Source: Chthoniobacterales bacterium
GTDB taxonomy: Bacteria; Verrucomicrobiota; Verrucomicrobiia; Chthoniobacterales; UBA10450
Reading direction: 5' to 3'
Assembly: GCA_013694595.1 (NCBI GenBank)
Contig: JACDCC010000214.1
Span: 1 to 35,190, forward strand
DNA length: 35,190 nt
Shown here: in pieces, positions 1-6,577 of the stretch
Layout: each line of letters begins with the position of its first letter
Position numbering within the stretch: the stretch's first letter is position 1
Notes under the pieces: generated by a model
The model's input: only the letters and a program-made list of their open reading frames with translations
Told to the model about the DNA's origin: nothing
Database searches by the model: none
Translations under genes and position numbers: made by a program

Positions 1-1
1 C

Positions 2-553
2 CGCGGCGATCTCGTGTCGCTCGCGACGGCGTCGGATCGCACGTTGTTCTTCGATTTCCTGCCGCTGAACGCAGTGGTGATTAAAGGCTTCGTCACGAAA
101 TTCCAGCTCTACACCGTCCCGGGGCAGGTCATCTACAACGCCACGCGTCAGCTGGTCTTGCGCAGCGTCGACGGGGTGGTCTTCGTGGCCGACTCGCAAT
201 GGGAAAAGATGGAGGAGAACGTCGAGAGCTTTAAGAACCTCGAGGATAACCTCGCGAAGCAGAACATCTCGATCGACGAGATTCCCTACGTGATTCAGTA
301 CAACAAGCGCGACCTCGAGAACGTCGCGCCGGTCAACTACCTCGAGTACGTCCTGAACAATCGAAAGAAGCGCGTGCAGAGCTTCGAAGTGGTGTCGAGC
401 ACCGGACAAAACGTGTTCGCCTCATTGAACGCAGTCTCACAAATCCTGCTGCACAAATTCAGCAAACAAAGCGACGCGCCGAAAACGCCGTCGGTGCCGG
501 TGGCGATCCCGCTCGATCAATCCGTCGCGCAGAAACAAGGAGCCGCCGTATGA
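2..553 (+). CDS. mglA: MglA-like small Ras-family GTPase, 5' end outside window
   Basis: The reading frame is open from base 2, so the gene begins upstream and the P-loop (G1) is not in view. What remains matches MglA, the cytoplasmic GTPase that sets cell polarity and gliding or pilus reversal. The G3 region reads TVPGQ (bases 113-127), with Thr where most Ras-like proteins have Asp, a known MglA trait. The G4 motif NKRD lies at 302-313. A Pro/Gln/Ala-rich tail of about 25 residues follows the GTPase fold. The GTG at base 14 is internal to the conserved core and is not a real start. The stop overlaps the next gene's ATG by 4 bp, so the two are translationally coupled. The family call is firm; the cellular role is inferred. 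Confidence 0.88.
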   Translation, partial: RGDLVSLATASDRTLFFDFLPLNAVVIKGFVTKFQLYTVPGQVIYNATRQLVLRSVDGVVFVADSQWEKMEENVESFKNLEDNLAKQNISIDEIPYVIQYNKRDLENVAPVNYLEYVLNNRKKRVQSFEVVSSTGQNVFASLNAVSQILLHKFSKQSDAPKTPSVPVAIPLDQSVAQKQGAAV

Positions 554-1014
554 ACGCAATTCCCTGCCTGACCATCGACGACGTCGCGACACTCGACGGC
601 GTCCTGGCGGATTTTCTAACCAAGGCCGAAGCAGACCTGACGGTCGTGATCGATCGCGGTGGCAACGTGATTTCGCAATACGGTGACATGACGGTGATCG
701 ACGTCACGATCATCGCGGCGCTCGCCGCGGGGTCGTTCGCGGCGACCAAGGAACTGGCGCGCCGGATCGGTGAGGTGGAATTCAACGCGCTTTATCACCA
801 GGGCAACGGAAACCATATCTTCATGAACTCCGTCGACGACGAGACGATCATGATCACGGTCTTCGGCCGACGCACGACCGTTGGGCTGGTGCGATTTTAT
901 TCGGCGAGCACCGCGCAGAACGTTGCCAAACTGCTGAACGCGCTGCCGCGCGGCGGGCATGGGTTCGCGTTCGACGCGTCGGACATCACCGCGACGCCGG
1001 TGTTTGCGGAGTAG
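550..1014 (+). CDS. Roadblock/LC7-domain protein, MglB-like partner of the GTPase
   Basis: This 154-residue protein looks like a single Roadblock/LC7 fold. A predicted helix at about 10-25 is followed by a strand pattern with VVIDRGGNVISQYG (about 32-45), which is typical of dynein light chain/MglB domains. MglB proteins are GTPase-activating partners of MglA, and the 4-bp overlap with the GTPase gene supports a GTPase-Roadblock switch pair. There is no signal peptide or membrane segment, so it should be cytoplasmic. It could instead be a Roadblock protein that binds the GTPase without GAP activity; the sequence alone does not decide. The gene is followed by a palindromic repeat that separates it from the convergent fabF. 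Confidence 0.8.
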   Translation: MNAIPCLTIDDVATLDGVLADFLTKAEADLTVVIDRGGNVISQYGDMTVIDVTIIAALAAGSFAATKELARRIGEVEFNALYHQGNGNHIFMNSVDDETIMITVFGRRTTVGLVRFYSASTAQNVAKLLNALPRGGHGFAFDASDITATPVFAE

Positions 1015-1029
1015 CGGCCTGCAGGCCAA

Positions 1030-1103
1030 GTGTAGAGGCGGGTGTCCCCACCCGCACAGCATGGCGTCCACTCAAATTTGCAGGTGAGGACACCCGCCGC
1101 TAC
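1030..1103. repeat. Palindromic dispersed repeat, family A (copy 1)
   Basis: An imperfect inverted repeat. The left arm GTAGAGGCGGGTGTC (1032-1046) pairs with the reverse complement of GACACCCGCCGCTAC (1089-1103), matching 14 of 15 bases. A second copy of the same family, with nearly the same arms, sits inside the DNA polymerase gene at 30382-30458. This copy fills the gap between the convergent Roadblock and fabF genes, where its hairpin could also act as a two-way transcription stop, although there is no T-tract. Confidence 0.85.
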
Positions 1104-1108
1104 AGGAG

Positions 1109-2356
1109 CTACCCGGTGTATTCGGTCGCGACGAGAGTCGCGTTGTGTCCGCCGAACCCGAACGAGTTGTTCACTGCCACTCGGACCTTCTTTTCCTTCG
1201 CGACGTGCGGGGTGTAATCGAGGTCGCACTCCTCGTCCGGGTTATCCAGATTGATCGTCGGTGGAATCACAGAATCGCGGATGGCCAGCGCGCAGGCCGC
1301 CATCTCGACGCCACCGGCACCGCCTAACAAGTGACCGGTCATCGACTTCGTCGAGCTGACCGAGACCGACTTCGCGTACTGACCGAACACCGTTTTGATC
1401 GCTCGCGTTTCGCAAACGTCGCCGAGCCCGGTCGAGGTGGCGTGCGCATTCACGTAATCAACCTGTTCAGGCGCGATCTTCGCGTGGCCCAGCGCCATCC
1501 GCATCGCACGCACCGCCCCGGAGCCGTCGGGAGGTGGCGCGGTCATGTGGTGCGCGTCCGCCGACAAACCGTAGCCGGCGAGTTCGCAATAGATCGTCGC
1601 GCCGCGCGCCTTCGCATGCTCCAGCTCCTCGACGACGACGACACCCGCGCCTTCGCTCATGACGAAGCCGTCGCGGTCGCGGTCCCACGGACGCGAGGCG
1701 CGTTGCGGATCGTCGTTGCGTGTGCTGAGCGCCTTCATCGCCGCGAACGAGGCGACGCCGATTGGGATGATCGAAGCCTCGGAGCCGCCAGCGAGGAAAA
1801 TGTCGGCGTCCCCGAACTTGATCATGCGCCACGATTCACCGATCGCATTGTTCGCGGTGGCGCAAGCGGTGACGATGCAGTAATTCGGCCCCTGCAGCCC
1901 GTACTCCATTGAGATCAAGCCGCTCGCCATGTTGCTGATCAGCATCGGGATCGTGAACGGTGAGACGCGCGACGGTCCTTTCTCCAGCAGCGCGCTGTGC
2001 TGGTCTTCCAGCGTTTTCAACCCGCCGATGCCGCTGCTGACGATGACGCCGAAGCGTTCACGGTTCGTCTTCTCCACGTCGACACCGCTGTCCTTCAGCG
2101 CCATCTTCGCGGCGGCCATCGAGAGCTGCGCAAAACGGTCGGTCCGCCGGGCGTCCTTCGGATTATTGAAGTGCTCTTTCGGATCGAAGTTCCGCACCTG
2201 CCCCGCGAACTGACACTCGTAACCGCTGGCATCAAAGGCATCGATTGGAGCGATCCCGCTGACGCCGTTCTTCAGGCTATCCCAGAAGGTCTCCACATCA
2301 TTGCCATTCGGCGCAACGACGCCGAGACCGGTGATGACAACTCTTCGCTCGTTCAT
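1109..2356 (-). CDS. fabF: 3-oxoacyl-[acyl-carrier-protein] synthase II
   Basis: A condensing enzyme of type II fatty acid synthesis: it extends acyl-ACP with malonyl-ACP in the cytoplasm. The 415-residue length is normal for FabF. The Cys-His-His catalytic set is visible: Cys165 in VTACATANN, His305 in NAHATSTGLGD and His342 in MTGHLLGGAGG. The C-terminal glycine-rich NNSFGFGGHN (about 396-405) is also typical. The start at 2356 gives the canonical MNERRVVITGLGVV opening. It is the last gene of the minus-strand run, 102 bp after guaB3. No acpP gene adjoins it, unlike many bacteria. FabB is less likely because of the length and motif context. Confidence 0.95.
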   Translation of the reverse strand: MNERRVVITGLGVVAPNGNDVETFWDSLKNGVSGIAPIDAFDASGYECQFAGQVRNFDPKEHFNNPKDARRTDRFAQLSMAAAKMALKDSGVDVEKTNRERFGVIVSSGIGGLKTLEDQHSALLEKGPSRVSPFTIPMLISNMASGLISMEYGLQGPNYCIVTACATANNAIGESWRMIKFGDADIFLAGGSEASIIPIGVASFAAMKALSTRNDDPQRASRPWDRDRDGFVMSEGAGVVVVEELEHAKARGATIYCELAGYGLSADAHHMTAPPPDGSGAVRAMRMALGHAKIAPEQVDYVNAHATSTGLGDVCETRAIKTVFGQYAKSVSVSSTKSMTGHLLGGAGGVEMAACALAIRDSVIPPTINLDNPDEECDLDYTPHVAKEKKVRVAVNNSFGFGGHNATLVATEYTG

Positions 2357-2370
2357 GTGGGAGGCGTGCT

Positions 2371-2389
2371 CACTGATCCGTGATCAGTG
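2371..2389. repeat. Perfect small palindrome CACTGATC-CGT-GATCAGTG
   Basis: Eight-base arms (2371-2378 and 2382-2389) surround a 3-base loop between guaB3 and fabF. The neighbouring bases (to about 2450) contain further CAGTG/CACTG fragments, suggesting a decayed simple-repeat element. It lies within the likely fabF leader, so an RNA hairpin just upstream of the fabF start is possible. Confidence 0.6.
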
Positions 2390-2458
2390 ACCAGATAAGA
2401 GACTGCGATGCCGAGGTTTGCAACTGCTCACTGGTCTGGTGAGTGGCCCATCTTCCCG

Positions 2459-3637
2459 TCAGCGCGTGCCCATCCCGACGCTCTGCACGGACTGAAAGAG
2501 CTTGCCTTCGGTTTTGATCGAAGGGGCGATGATGATCTCGGTTTGCTGGAATTGCGAAATGTCGCACGCGCCGACGTTGCCCATGCAGGTGGTGATCGCG
2601 CCGACCAGGTTCTGGCTGCCGTCGTCGACTTCCGCGGGCCCGAACAGCACCTGCTTCAGTGAGCCGGTGACGCCGACTTTGATGCGCGTGCCGCGTGGCA
2701 GGTTCGCGTGCGGTGTGGCCATGCCCCAATGGTAGCCTTTTCCCGGAGCTTCGTGCGCTTTCGCGAAGGCGCTGCCGACCATCACGGCATCAGCGCCGCA
2801 GGCGAAGGCTTTGCAAACATCGCCCCCTTTGCTCATGCCGCCATCGGTGATGATCGGCACGTAGCGCGAGCTTTTCTTGAAGTAGGCATCGCGGGCCGCG
2901 GCGCAATCAACCGTGGCCGTGACTTGCGGAACGCCCAACCCGAGGACGCCGCGCGAGGTGCAGGCTGCACCGGGACCGACGCCGATGAGAACCGCAGCCG
3001 GTCCGCATTCCATGATCGCCAGGGTAACCTCATACGTCACGGTGTTACCGACAATCACCGGGATGCGCATGTCGCGGCAGAACTTCCGCAGATCGAGCGA
3101 CTCATATTCGGTCGAGATGTGCTCGACGGTCGAGACGGTGCTTTGGATGACAAAAATGTCCGCACCCGCTTCCTGCGCGATCGCGCCGAAGCGTTCGGCT
3201 TTCTGCGGAATGGAACTCACGGCGGCAACCGCGCCCGCATCCTTCAACTGCCGCACACGCGCGGCGATGAGATCTTCCTGCACCGGCTCCGTGTAGATCT
3301 TCTGGAGCAGCCCGGTGACTTCGGATTTATCCGCTTCTACGATCTTGAGCAGGACTTCGTCGGGGTTCTTGTAGCGAGTCTGCACGCCTTCGAGATTGAG
3401 CACCGCGAGGGCTCCGAGCCTGCTCATCTCCGCGGCGAACTTCACGTCGACGACGCCGTCCATCGCACTGGCGAGGATCGGGATTTTAAACTCAAGCGGC
3501 TCCTGATCCCGGCGCGGCAGACGCCAGGTAGTGTTCACCTCGTTGGGGTTGATGGTGACGCTACCCGGCACGAGCGCGATCTCATCAAATCCATAGGTGA
3601 CGCGAGCTTTGCGATTTCGGCCGATCCACATTCCCAT
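2459..3637 (-). CDS. guaB3: GuaB3-type IMP dehydrogenase-family protein (no CBS domains)
   Basis: A 392-residue TIM-barrel protein of the IMP dehydrogenase/GMP reductase family. The catalytic loop is GVGPGAACTSRGVLGLG (about 219-235) with Cys226 as the thioimidate nucleophile. The phosphate-binding segment DGGMSKGGD lies at about 265-273. The pair of CBS domains normally inserted at about residue 90-200 of GuaB is absent: that stretch is ordinary barrel sequence. This, with the N-terminal MGMWIGRNRKARV, fits the GuaB3 subgroup known from Actinobacteria and Cyanobacteria. Whether it oxidises IMP or has another purine role is not settled by sequence. A CCGGAG lies 11 bases before the chosen ATG. 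It follows the zinc-ribbon gene by 2 bp. Confidence 0.85.
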   Translation of the reverse strand: MGMWIGRNRKARVTYGFDEIALVPGSVTINPNEVNTTWRLPRRDQEPLEFKIPILASAMDGVVDVKFAAEMSRLGALAVLNLEGVQTRYKNPDEVLLKIVEADKSEVTGLLQKIYTEPVQEDLIAARVRQLKDAGAVAAVSSIPQKAERFGAIAQEAGADIFVIQSTVSTVEHISTEYESLDLRKFCRDMRIPVIVGNTVTYEVTLAIMECGPAAVLIGVGPGAACTSRGVLGLGVPQVTATVDCAAARDAYFKKSSRYVPIITDGGMSKGGDVCKAFACGADAVMVGSAFAKAHEAPGKGYHWGMATPHANLPRGTRIKVGVTGSLKQVLFGPAEVDDGSQNLVGAITTCMGNVGACDISQFQQTEIIIAPSIKTEGKLFQSVQSVGMGTR

Positions 3638-3639
3638 AA

Positions 3640-3879
3640 CTAAAGTTGCTCCGGTTTAAATCGTTCGTTCAGGCTTCCGCAACGTGGGCACCGCGGAAGC
3701 AAAGCGGGCGTTCGATCTTCGAATTCGAATGCGCAGATCACGCAGCGCAATCGGTAACGCAACGCACGGCGTTCGCGCCGGCCGCGGTTCCACTCACCAA
3801 CTATCCAGAGCAGGAAAACCGCCGCAAGAAAAACCAGCAGATAGATTGTAACCAGCGCCGCCAGGCTCACGCGAATCAC
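3640..3879 (-). CDS. Small membrane protein with C-terminal zinc ribbon, function unknown
   Basis: This 79-residue protein has one hydrophobic helix (about residues 6-28), a basic stretch (NRGRRERRALRYR, 31-43), and then two Cys pairs, Cys46-x2-Cys49 and Cys64-x2-Cys67, which fit a small zinc ribbon facing the cytoplasm. I do not recognise a named family. Its ATG overlaps the tonB stop by 4 bp and guaB3 begins 2 bp after its stop, so it is clearly part of the operon and is translated with it. A membrane-tethered adaptor is a guess only. The tight spacing and the intact Cys pattern argue that it is a real gene. Confidence 0.8.
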   Translation of the reverse strand: MIRVSLAALVTIYLLVFLAAVFLLWIVGEWNRGRRERRALRYRLRCVICAFEFEDRTPALLPRCPRCGSLNERFKPEQL

Positions 3880-4673
3880 GGCGCGGGAGACTCCGCTGAG
3901 GCTTTGGCCGCGCGGACAATATCATTACCCCACTCGATCGTGGCGGTGGTCCAGAGGAGGGTATTGCTGACTGCTGATTGCTGACTGCTGATTGCGGGGA
4001 ATCGCGCGCGCACAATGTGGCTGCGGGCTTGTGCGTCTAGCGCCGGGTCACCCGACGAGCTCTCGATGAAGCAATGCTGCACGTGCCCGCGCTCGCCGAT
4101 TCCGACGCGAAACTGCGCGGCCTGGGGAGGTTCTTTGCTGGAGGTGGTGAATTGAAGCGGCGGGATATGCGGAGCGCCGACTCGACCGGCGGCATCGGCG
4201 AAGGTGAGGGTGGTCGGGACCACCCCCCCGGTGGCGGTGGGAGCGGCGCGCGAAATCGGCACGGGCCCCGGCGGTTGGGCGCTTGGGACACTGAGATCGG
4301 GTTCGAGCGGCGGGAGTTCTTTCAGGGGCGGGACCCTTCCGGCATAAGAAGGAACGTGTGCCGGTCTGGGCGGTGCGGGAGCGGGGGCTTCGGGCGGCCG
4401 TTGAGTGGTGGAGGAGAGCGCCGGGTCTTCGGCTTCGATCCAGCGCAACAGCAACCGGCCTTCATCGGTATTCGGCGAGATGACTGTGACGCGCGCAGGC
4501 GGCGGCAGGAGAGCGACGGTTGGCGGGTAGATGACCTGAAAGACGTAGAAGCAGAGCGCATGAACAACGGCCGAAGCGGTGATGAAGCTGATGAGCGAAA
4601 GCTTGCGTCCGCGGCGCGGGCTCCAGTCGAAGACGGGCGTGAACTCCGCCTCGGCGAAGGGTTGCGGCCTCAT
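3876..4673 (-). CDS. tonB: TonB-family energy transducer
   Basis: A 265-residue protein with TonB layout. One N-terminal membrane helix (about 26-50) carries Ser34-x3-His38, the SxxxH motif that in E. coli TonB contacts ExbB/ExbD. A long Pro-rich periplasmic spacer follows (about 55-165), and then a C-terminal TonB-like alpha/beta domain (about 186-255, with VGIGERGHVQHCFIESSSGD and ALDAQARSHI). It would couple the inner-membrane proton gradient to an outer-membrane receptor; no receptor gene is in the window. It overlaps exbD by 4 bp upstream and the zinc-ribbon gene by 4 bp downstream. Oddity: a 14-bp tandem repeat encodes SSQQSAVSN in a loop of the C-terminal domain. Confidence 0.85.
   Translation of the reverse strand: MRPQPFAEAEFTPVFDWSPRRGRKLSLISFITASAVVHALCFYVFQVIYPPTVALLPPPARVTVISPNTDEGRLLLRWIEAEDPALSSTTQRPPEAPAPAPPRPAHVPSYAGRVPPLKELPPLEPDLSVPSAQPPGPVPISRAAPTATGGVVPTTLTFADAAGRVGAPHIPPLQFTTSSKEPPQAAQFRVGIGERGHVQHCFIESSSGDPALDAQARSHIVRARFPAISSQQSAVSNTLLWTTATIEWGNDIVRAAKASAESPAP
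3963..3995. repeat. 14-bp tandem repeat inside tonB coding sequence
   Basis: The unit ATTGCTGACTGCTG occurs at 3963-3976 and 3977-3990, followed by a partial ATTGC. The 33-bp tract equals 11 codons, so it keeps the tonB frame although the unit itself is not a multiple of three. On the coding strand it reads as alternating CAGTCAGCAAT blocks. A unit gain or loss would shift the tonB frame. Confidence 0.85.
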
Positions 4674-5074
4674 TTCGGTGGCGCAGTGGCGAGCGAGACC
4701 GAGGTGATGCCGTGCTCGAGGGCTGCGTTTGTCACCGCCATCACCAGCTCGTACGGCGTCAACCGGTCCGCCTTGATGATGATCGGGTGCCCTTCACGTT
4801 TCGCGACGTCGAGGAGGGGTCCGAGTTGTTCCAGCCCCACTTTTTGATCGCGAAAGAAGACAGCGGGAGCTGCGCCTCCGGTGATGCTGATAATCTGCGG
4901 GTTCACTTGCGGCCCGAGCATAAACCGCGAGAGCGGCGGGGAGACGGAGATGCCGGGCTGGAGGATGAAATTCGAGCTGAGCAGCACGAAAAAGATCATC
5001 AGGAAAACAACGTTCACCATCGGGATGAGGCTGAACCACCCGAAGTGATATTCCTGCGTGCGGGTGAGCTTCAT
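4670..5074 (-). CDS. exbD: ExbD/TolR-family biopolymer transport protein
   Basis: A 134-residue protein with one N-terminal membrane helix (about 14-34) and a periplasmic domain, the ExbD/TolR plan. It should form the proton channel with ExbB and drive TonB. The motif before the helix reads IPMVNVVFLMIFFVLLSS; the usual family form has Asp at the fourth position (PxxDVxxxLL), whereas here it is Asn21 (codon on the minus strand at 5014-5012). That Asp is the protonatable residue in E. coli ExbD and TolR, so either the lineage uses another residue or coupling differs. It overlaps tonB by 4 bp and begins 33 bp after exbB. Confidence 0.85.
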   Translation of the reverse strand: MKLTRTQEYHFGWFSLIPMVNVVFLMIFFVLLSSNFILQPGISVSPPLSRFMLGPQVNPQIISITGGAAPAVFFRDQKVGLEQLGPLLDVAKREGHPIIIKADRLTPYELVMAVTNAALEHGITSVSLATAPPK

Positions 5075-5107
5075 CAGCGCCGGGGCCGCGACGGCTGCTG
5101 CCAGTGC

Positions 5108-5791
5108 CTACCGCTCGACGCGGCGCTCGCGTTCACCAGCAGCTTTCGCCAGCGGTTGCTGGAAGGTGATGATGTCGCTTGGCGCAGCGCGATCCGCCAG
5201 CATGTGCACGACTTCGATCCCCGCGCGCTCCATCTCGTGCATGAGGGTGTTCACGCGCGATGAAAGATAGCTGTACGCGACGAAGGTCGGAGCGGCGACC
5301 ACGAGCCCGGCGGCCGTCGTGAGCAGGCTTTTGTAAACGCCGGACGAGAGCTCCGTCACGGTGGCATAGCCACCGTTGGACGAGATCGTGCCGAACGCGT
5401 CGATCATTCCGGCGACGGTGCCGAGCACGCCAAGGACCGGCGTGACAAAAGCGATCGTGGCGAGCACACCGAGAAACCGCTCCAGCTTCGGCACTTCGAG
5501 TTGCCCCGCTTCCTGCACGATCTCGCGCAAATTGGAGCGCGGCGAATCGTGCCGGATGATCGCTGCGTGGATCACGCGAGCCACGGGGCCCGGCGTGCCA
5601 GCGGACTCATGCAGCGCTTCCGCGAAATTGCGCCGTGCGATGAGATTTGAGAGCCCCTGAAGGAATTCACTCACGTGAATGCCGGCGCGGTGAAAATAGA
5701 GGAGCCGTTCCGCGAAGACAGCGATCGAGATGATGCTGCAGACCAGAATAGGCCACATCAGCAGCCCACCCTTTTGGATGTAATCGATCAT
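5108..5791 (-). CDS. exbB: ExbB/TolQ/MotA-family proton channel protein
   Basis: A 227-residue inner-membrane protein with three hydrophobic segments at about residues 9-30, 107-132 and 154-178. The conserved family core is present: VLGVLGTVAGMIDAFGTI (about 119-136) and SGVYKSLLTTAAGLVVAAPT (about 150-169), with the channel-lining Thr residues in both. It is the first gene of the exbB-exbD-tonB set. The region upstream (5792-5992) is mostly a dispersed repeat, so its promoter probably lies within or beyond that repeat. TolQ is an alternative name, but the TonB partner with an SxxxH helix favours the Exb role. Confidence 0.9.
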   Translation of the reverse strand: MIDYIQKGGLLMWPILVCSIISIAVFAERLLYFHRAGIHVSEFLQGLSNLIARRNFAEALHESAGTPGPVARVIHAAIIRHDSPRSNLREIVQEAGQLEVPKLERFLGVLATIAFVTPVLGVLGTVAGMIDAFGTISSNGGYATVTELSSGVYKSLLTTAAGLVVAAPTFVAYSYLSSRVNTLMHEMERAGIEVVHMLADRAAPSDIITFQQPLAKAAGERERRVER

Positions 5792-6497
5792 CGGGAACCC
5801 ACTGTGTAGCCGCCTTTGCAGCGCGTAGCAAGCTTCCAGGCGGCGGCGGCTCCAGCTCCAACCATCCCGTCATCGCGAGCGCAGCCGAGGGTTCCCGTGG
5901 CAGAGCTGGTGACGAAAACCACCGGATTTCTCGACCTCGCTCGAAATGACAGATGGGCGCCGGCGATGCAGTTGGCCGCCGCGAGGTTACCGTCATTTTT
6001 TTTTCGGCGGCGTAGCGGCGGGCGCGAGCGGCTGATCCCCTCGGCGTTGTCTGCCCGAGGAGTTTGCCGGTTGCATCGTAGACGGAATACCCGGCCTGCC
6101 TGCCGGCCTGGTCGTATGCGTAGACGAGTTTCATTGTCACAACGTCATCTTTCGTCAGCCGCGTCTCGTGCAGCAAGCGTCCGCTGTCGTCATATTTATA
6201 GAGTGTCTTGAACTGCAGCCGATCGTCGGGACCGAAGACCGAGCCGCTCTCGTACCGCCCAGCTTCATCCAGGACGTAACGAATCTTGCCCATCGGTTTG
6301 CCGGCGGCGCTCGTGGTCGTCGCGAGCGCCTTCGGGTTGGCTGGATCGGTCTCGTACGTTGTCTGCGAGCCGTCGTTATTCTGGCACACTGTGACGCGCA
6401 CCGTGTCGGCCGCAGAACTCGTTGGTGTCTGCGTCGCCGCCGGTCGGACGAGGCCCGTCGTAAGAAGAAGAAACGCCAGCGCACAACGTCGGAGCAT
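5667..6497 (-). CDS. Secreted YD-repeat-like protein, probably frameshifted near its 3' end
   Basis: The start at 6497 gives a signal peptide (MLRRCALAFLLLTTGLV..., about residues 1-22). Residues about 70-150 have short RHS/YD-like units such as YKYDDSGRLLHET and YAYDQAGRQAGYSVYD. No specific function is recognised. As read, the frame runs on through a dispersed repeat and 125 bp into exbB, giving a low-complexity tail that no domain explains. Removing one G from the GGGG run (C-run 6037-6040 on the plus strand) would instead give an ending of QPLAPAATPPKKK and a stop at 5993-5995. The real protein is therefore probably about 167 residues, ending at 5993, with the extra base either a mutation or an assembly error. 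Confidence 0.6.
   Translation of the reverse strand: MLRRCALAFLLLTTGLVRPAATQTPTSSAADTVRVTVCQNNDGSQTTYETDPANPKALATTTSAAGKPMGKIRYVLDEAGRYESGSVFGPDDRLQFKTLYKYDDSGRLLHETRLTKDDVVTMKLVYAYDQAGRQAGYSVYDATGKLLGQTTPRGSAARARRYAAEKKMTVTSRRPTASPAPICHFERGREIRWFSSPALPREPSAALAMTGWLELEPPPPGSLLRAAKAATQWVPDDRLHPKGWAADVAYSGLQHHLDRCLRGTAPLFSPRRHSRE
5869..5950. repeat. Palindromic dispersed repeat, family C (copy 1)
   Basis: An imperfect inverted repeat between GTCATCGCGAGCGCAGCCGA (from 5869) and the reverse complement of the sequence ending TCGCTCGAAATGAC (to 5950). It lies upstream of exbB, inside the frameshifted tail of the preceding gene. It resembles the element at 16182-16273, whose ends also begin GTCAT and contain GCGAAG/CGAGG blocks. 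Confidence 0.7.
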
Positions 6498-6548
6498 GTG
6501 GAGAGTGTAACGATTACGAAAAATCCCGGCAAACCGGCATTTATTTCA

Positions 6549-6577
6549 TTGACCCTTCGTACGCGAAGTGGTTAGAA
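6549..6577 (+). promoter_or_regulatory. Possible sigma-70-type promoter of the dcw cluster
   Basis: TTGACC (6549-6554) matches the -35 consensus at five of six bases. Seventeen bases later TTAGAA (6572-6577) could serve as a weak -10. The MraZ repeats overlap the -10, which would suit repression by MraZ. The -10 is poor, so the call is tentative. Confidence 0.35.

Noticed and set aside
3963-3995. A CRISPR array
   Set aside because: The unit is only 14 bp, has no spacers and lies in tonB coding sequence; no other regular array is present in the window.
5667-5992. The C-terminal 110 residues of the YD-repeat gene as genuine protein
   Set aside because: They translate a dispersed repeat and overlap exbB by 125 bp; a one-base change gives a natural stop at 5993.
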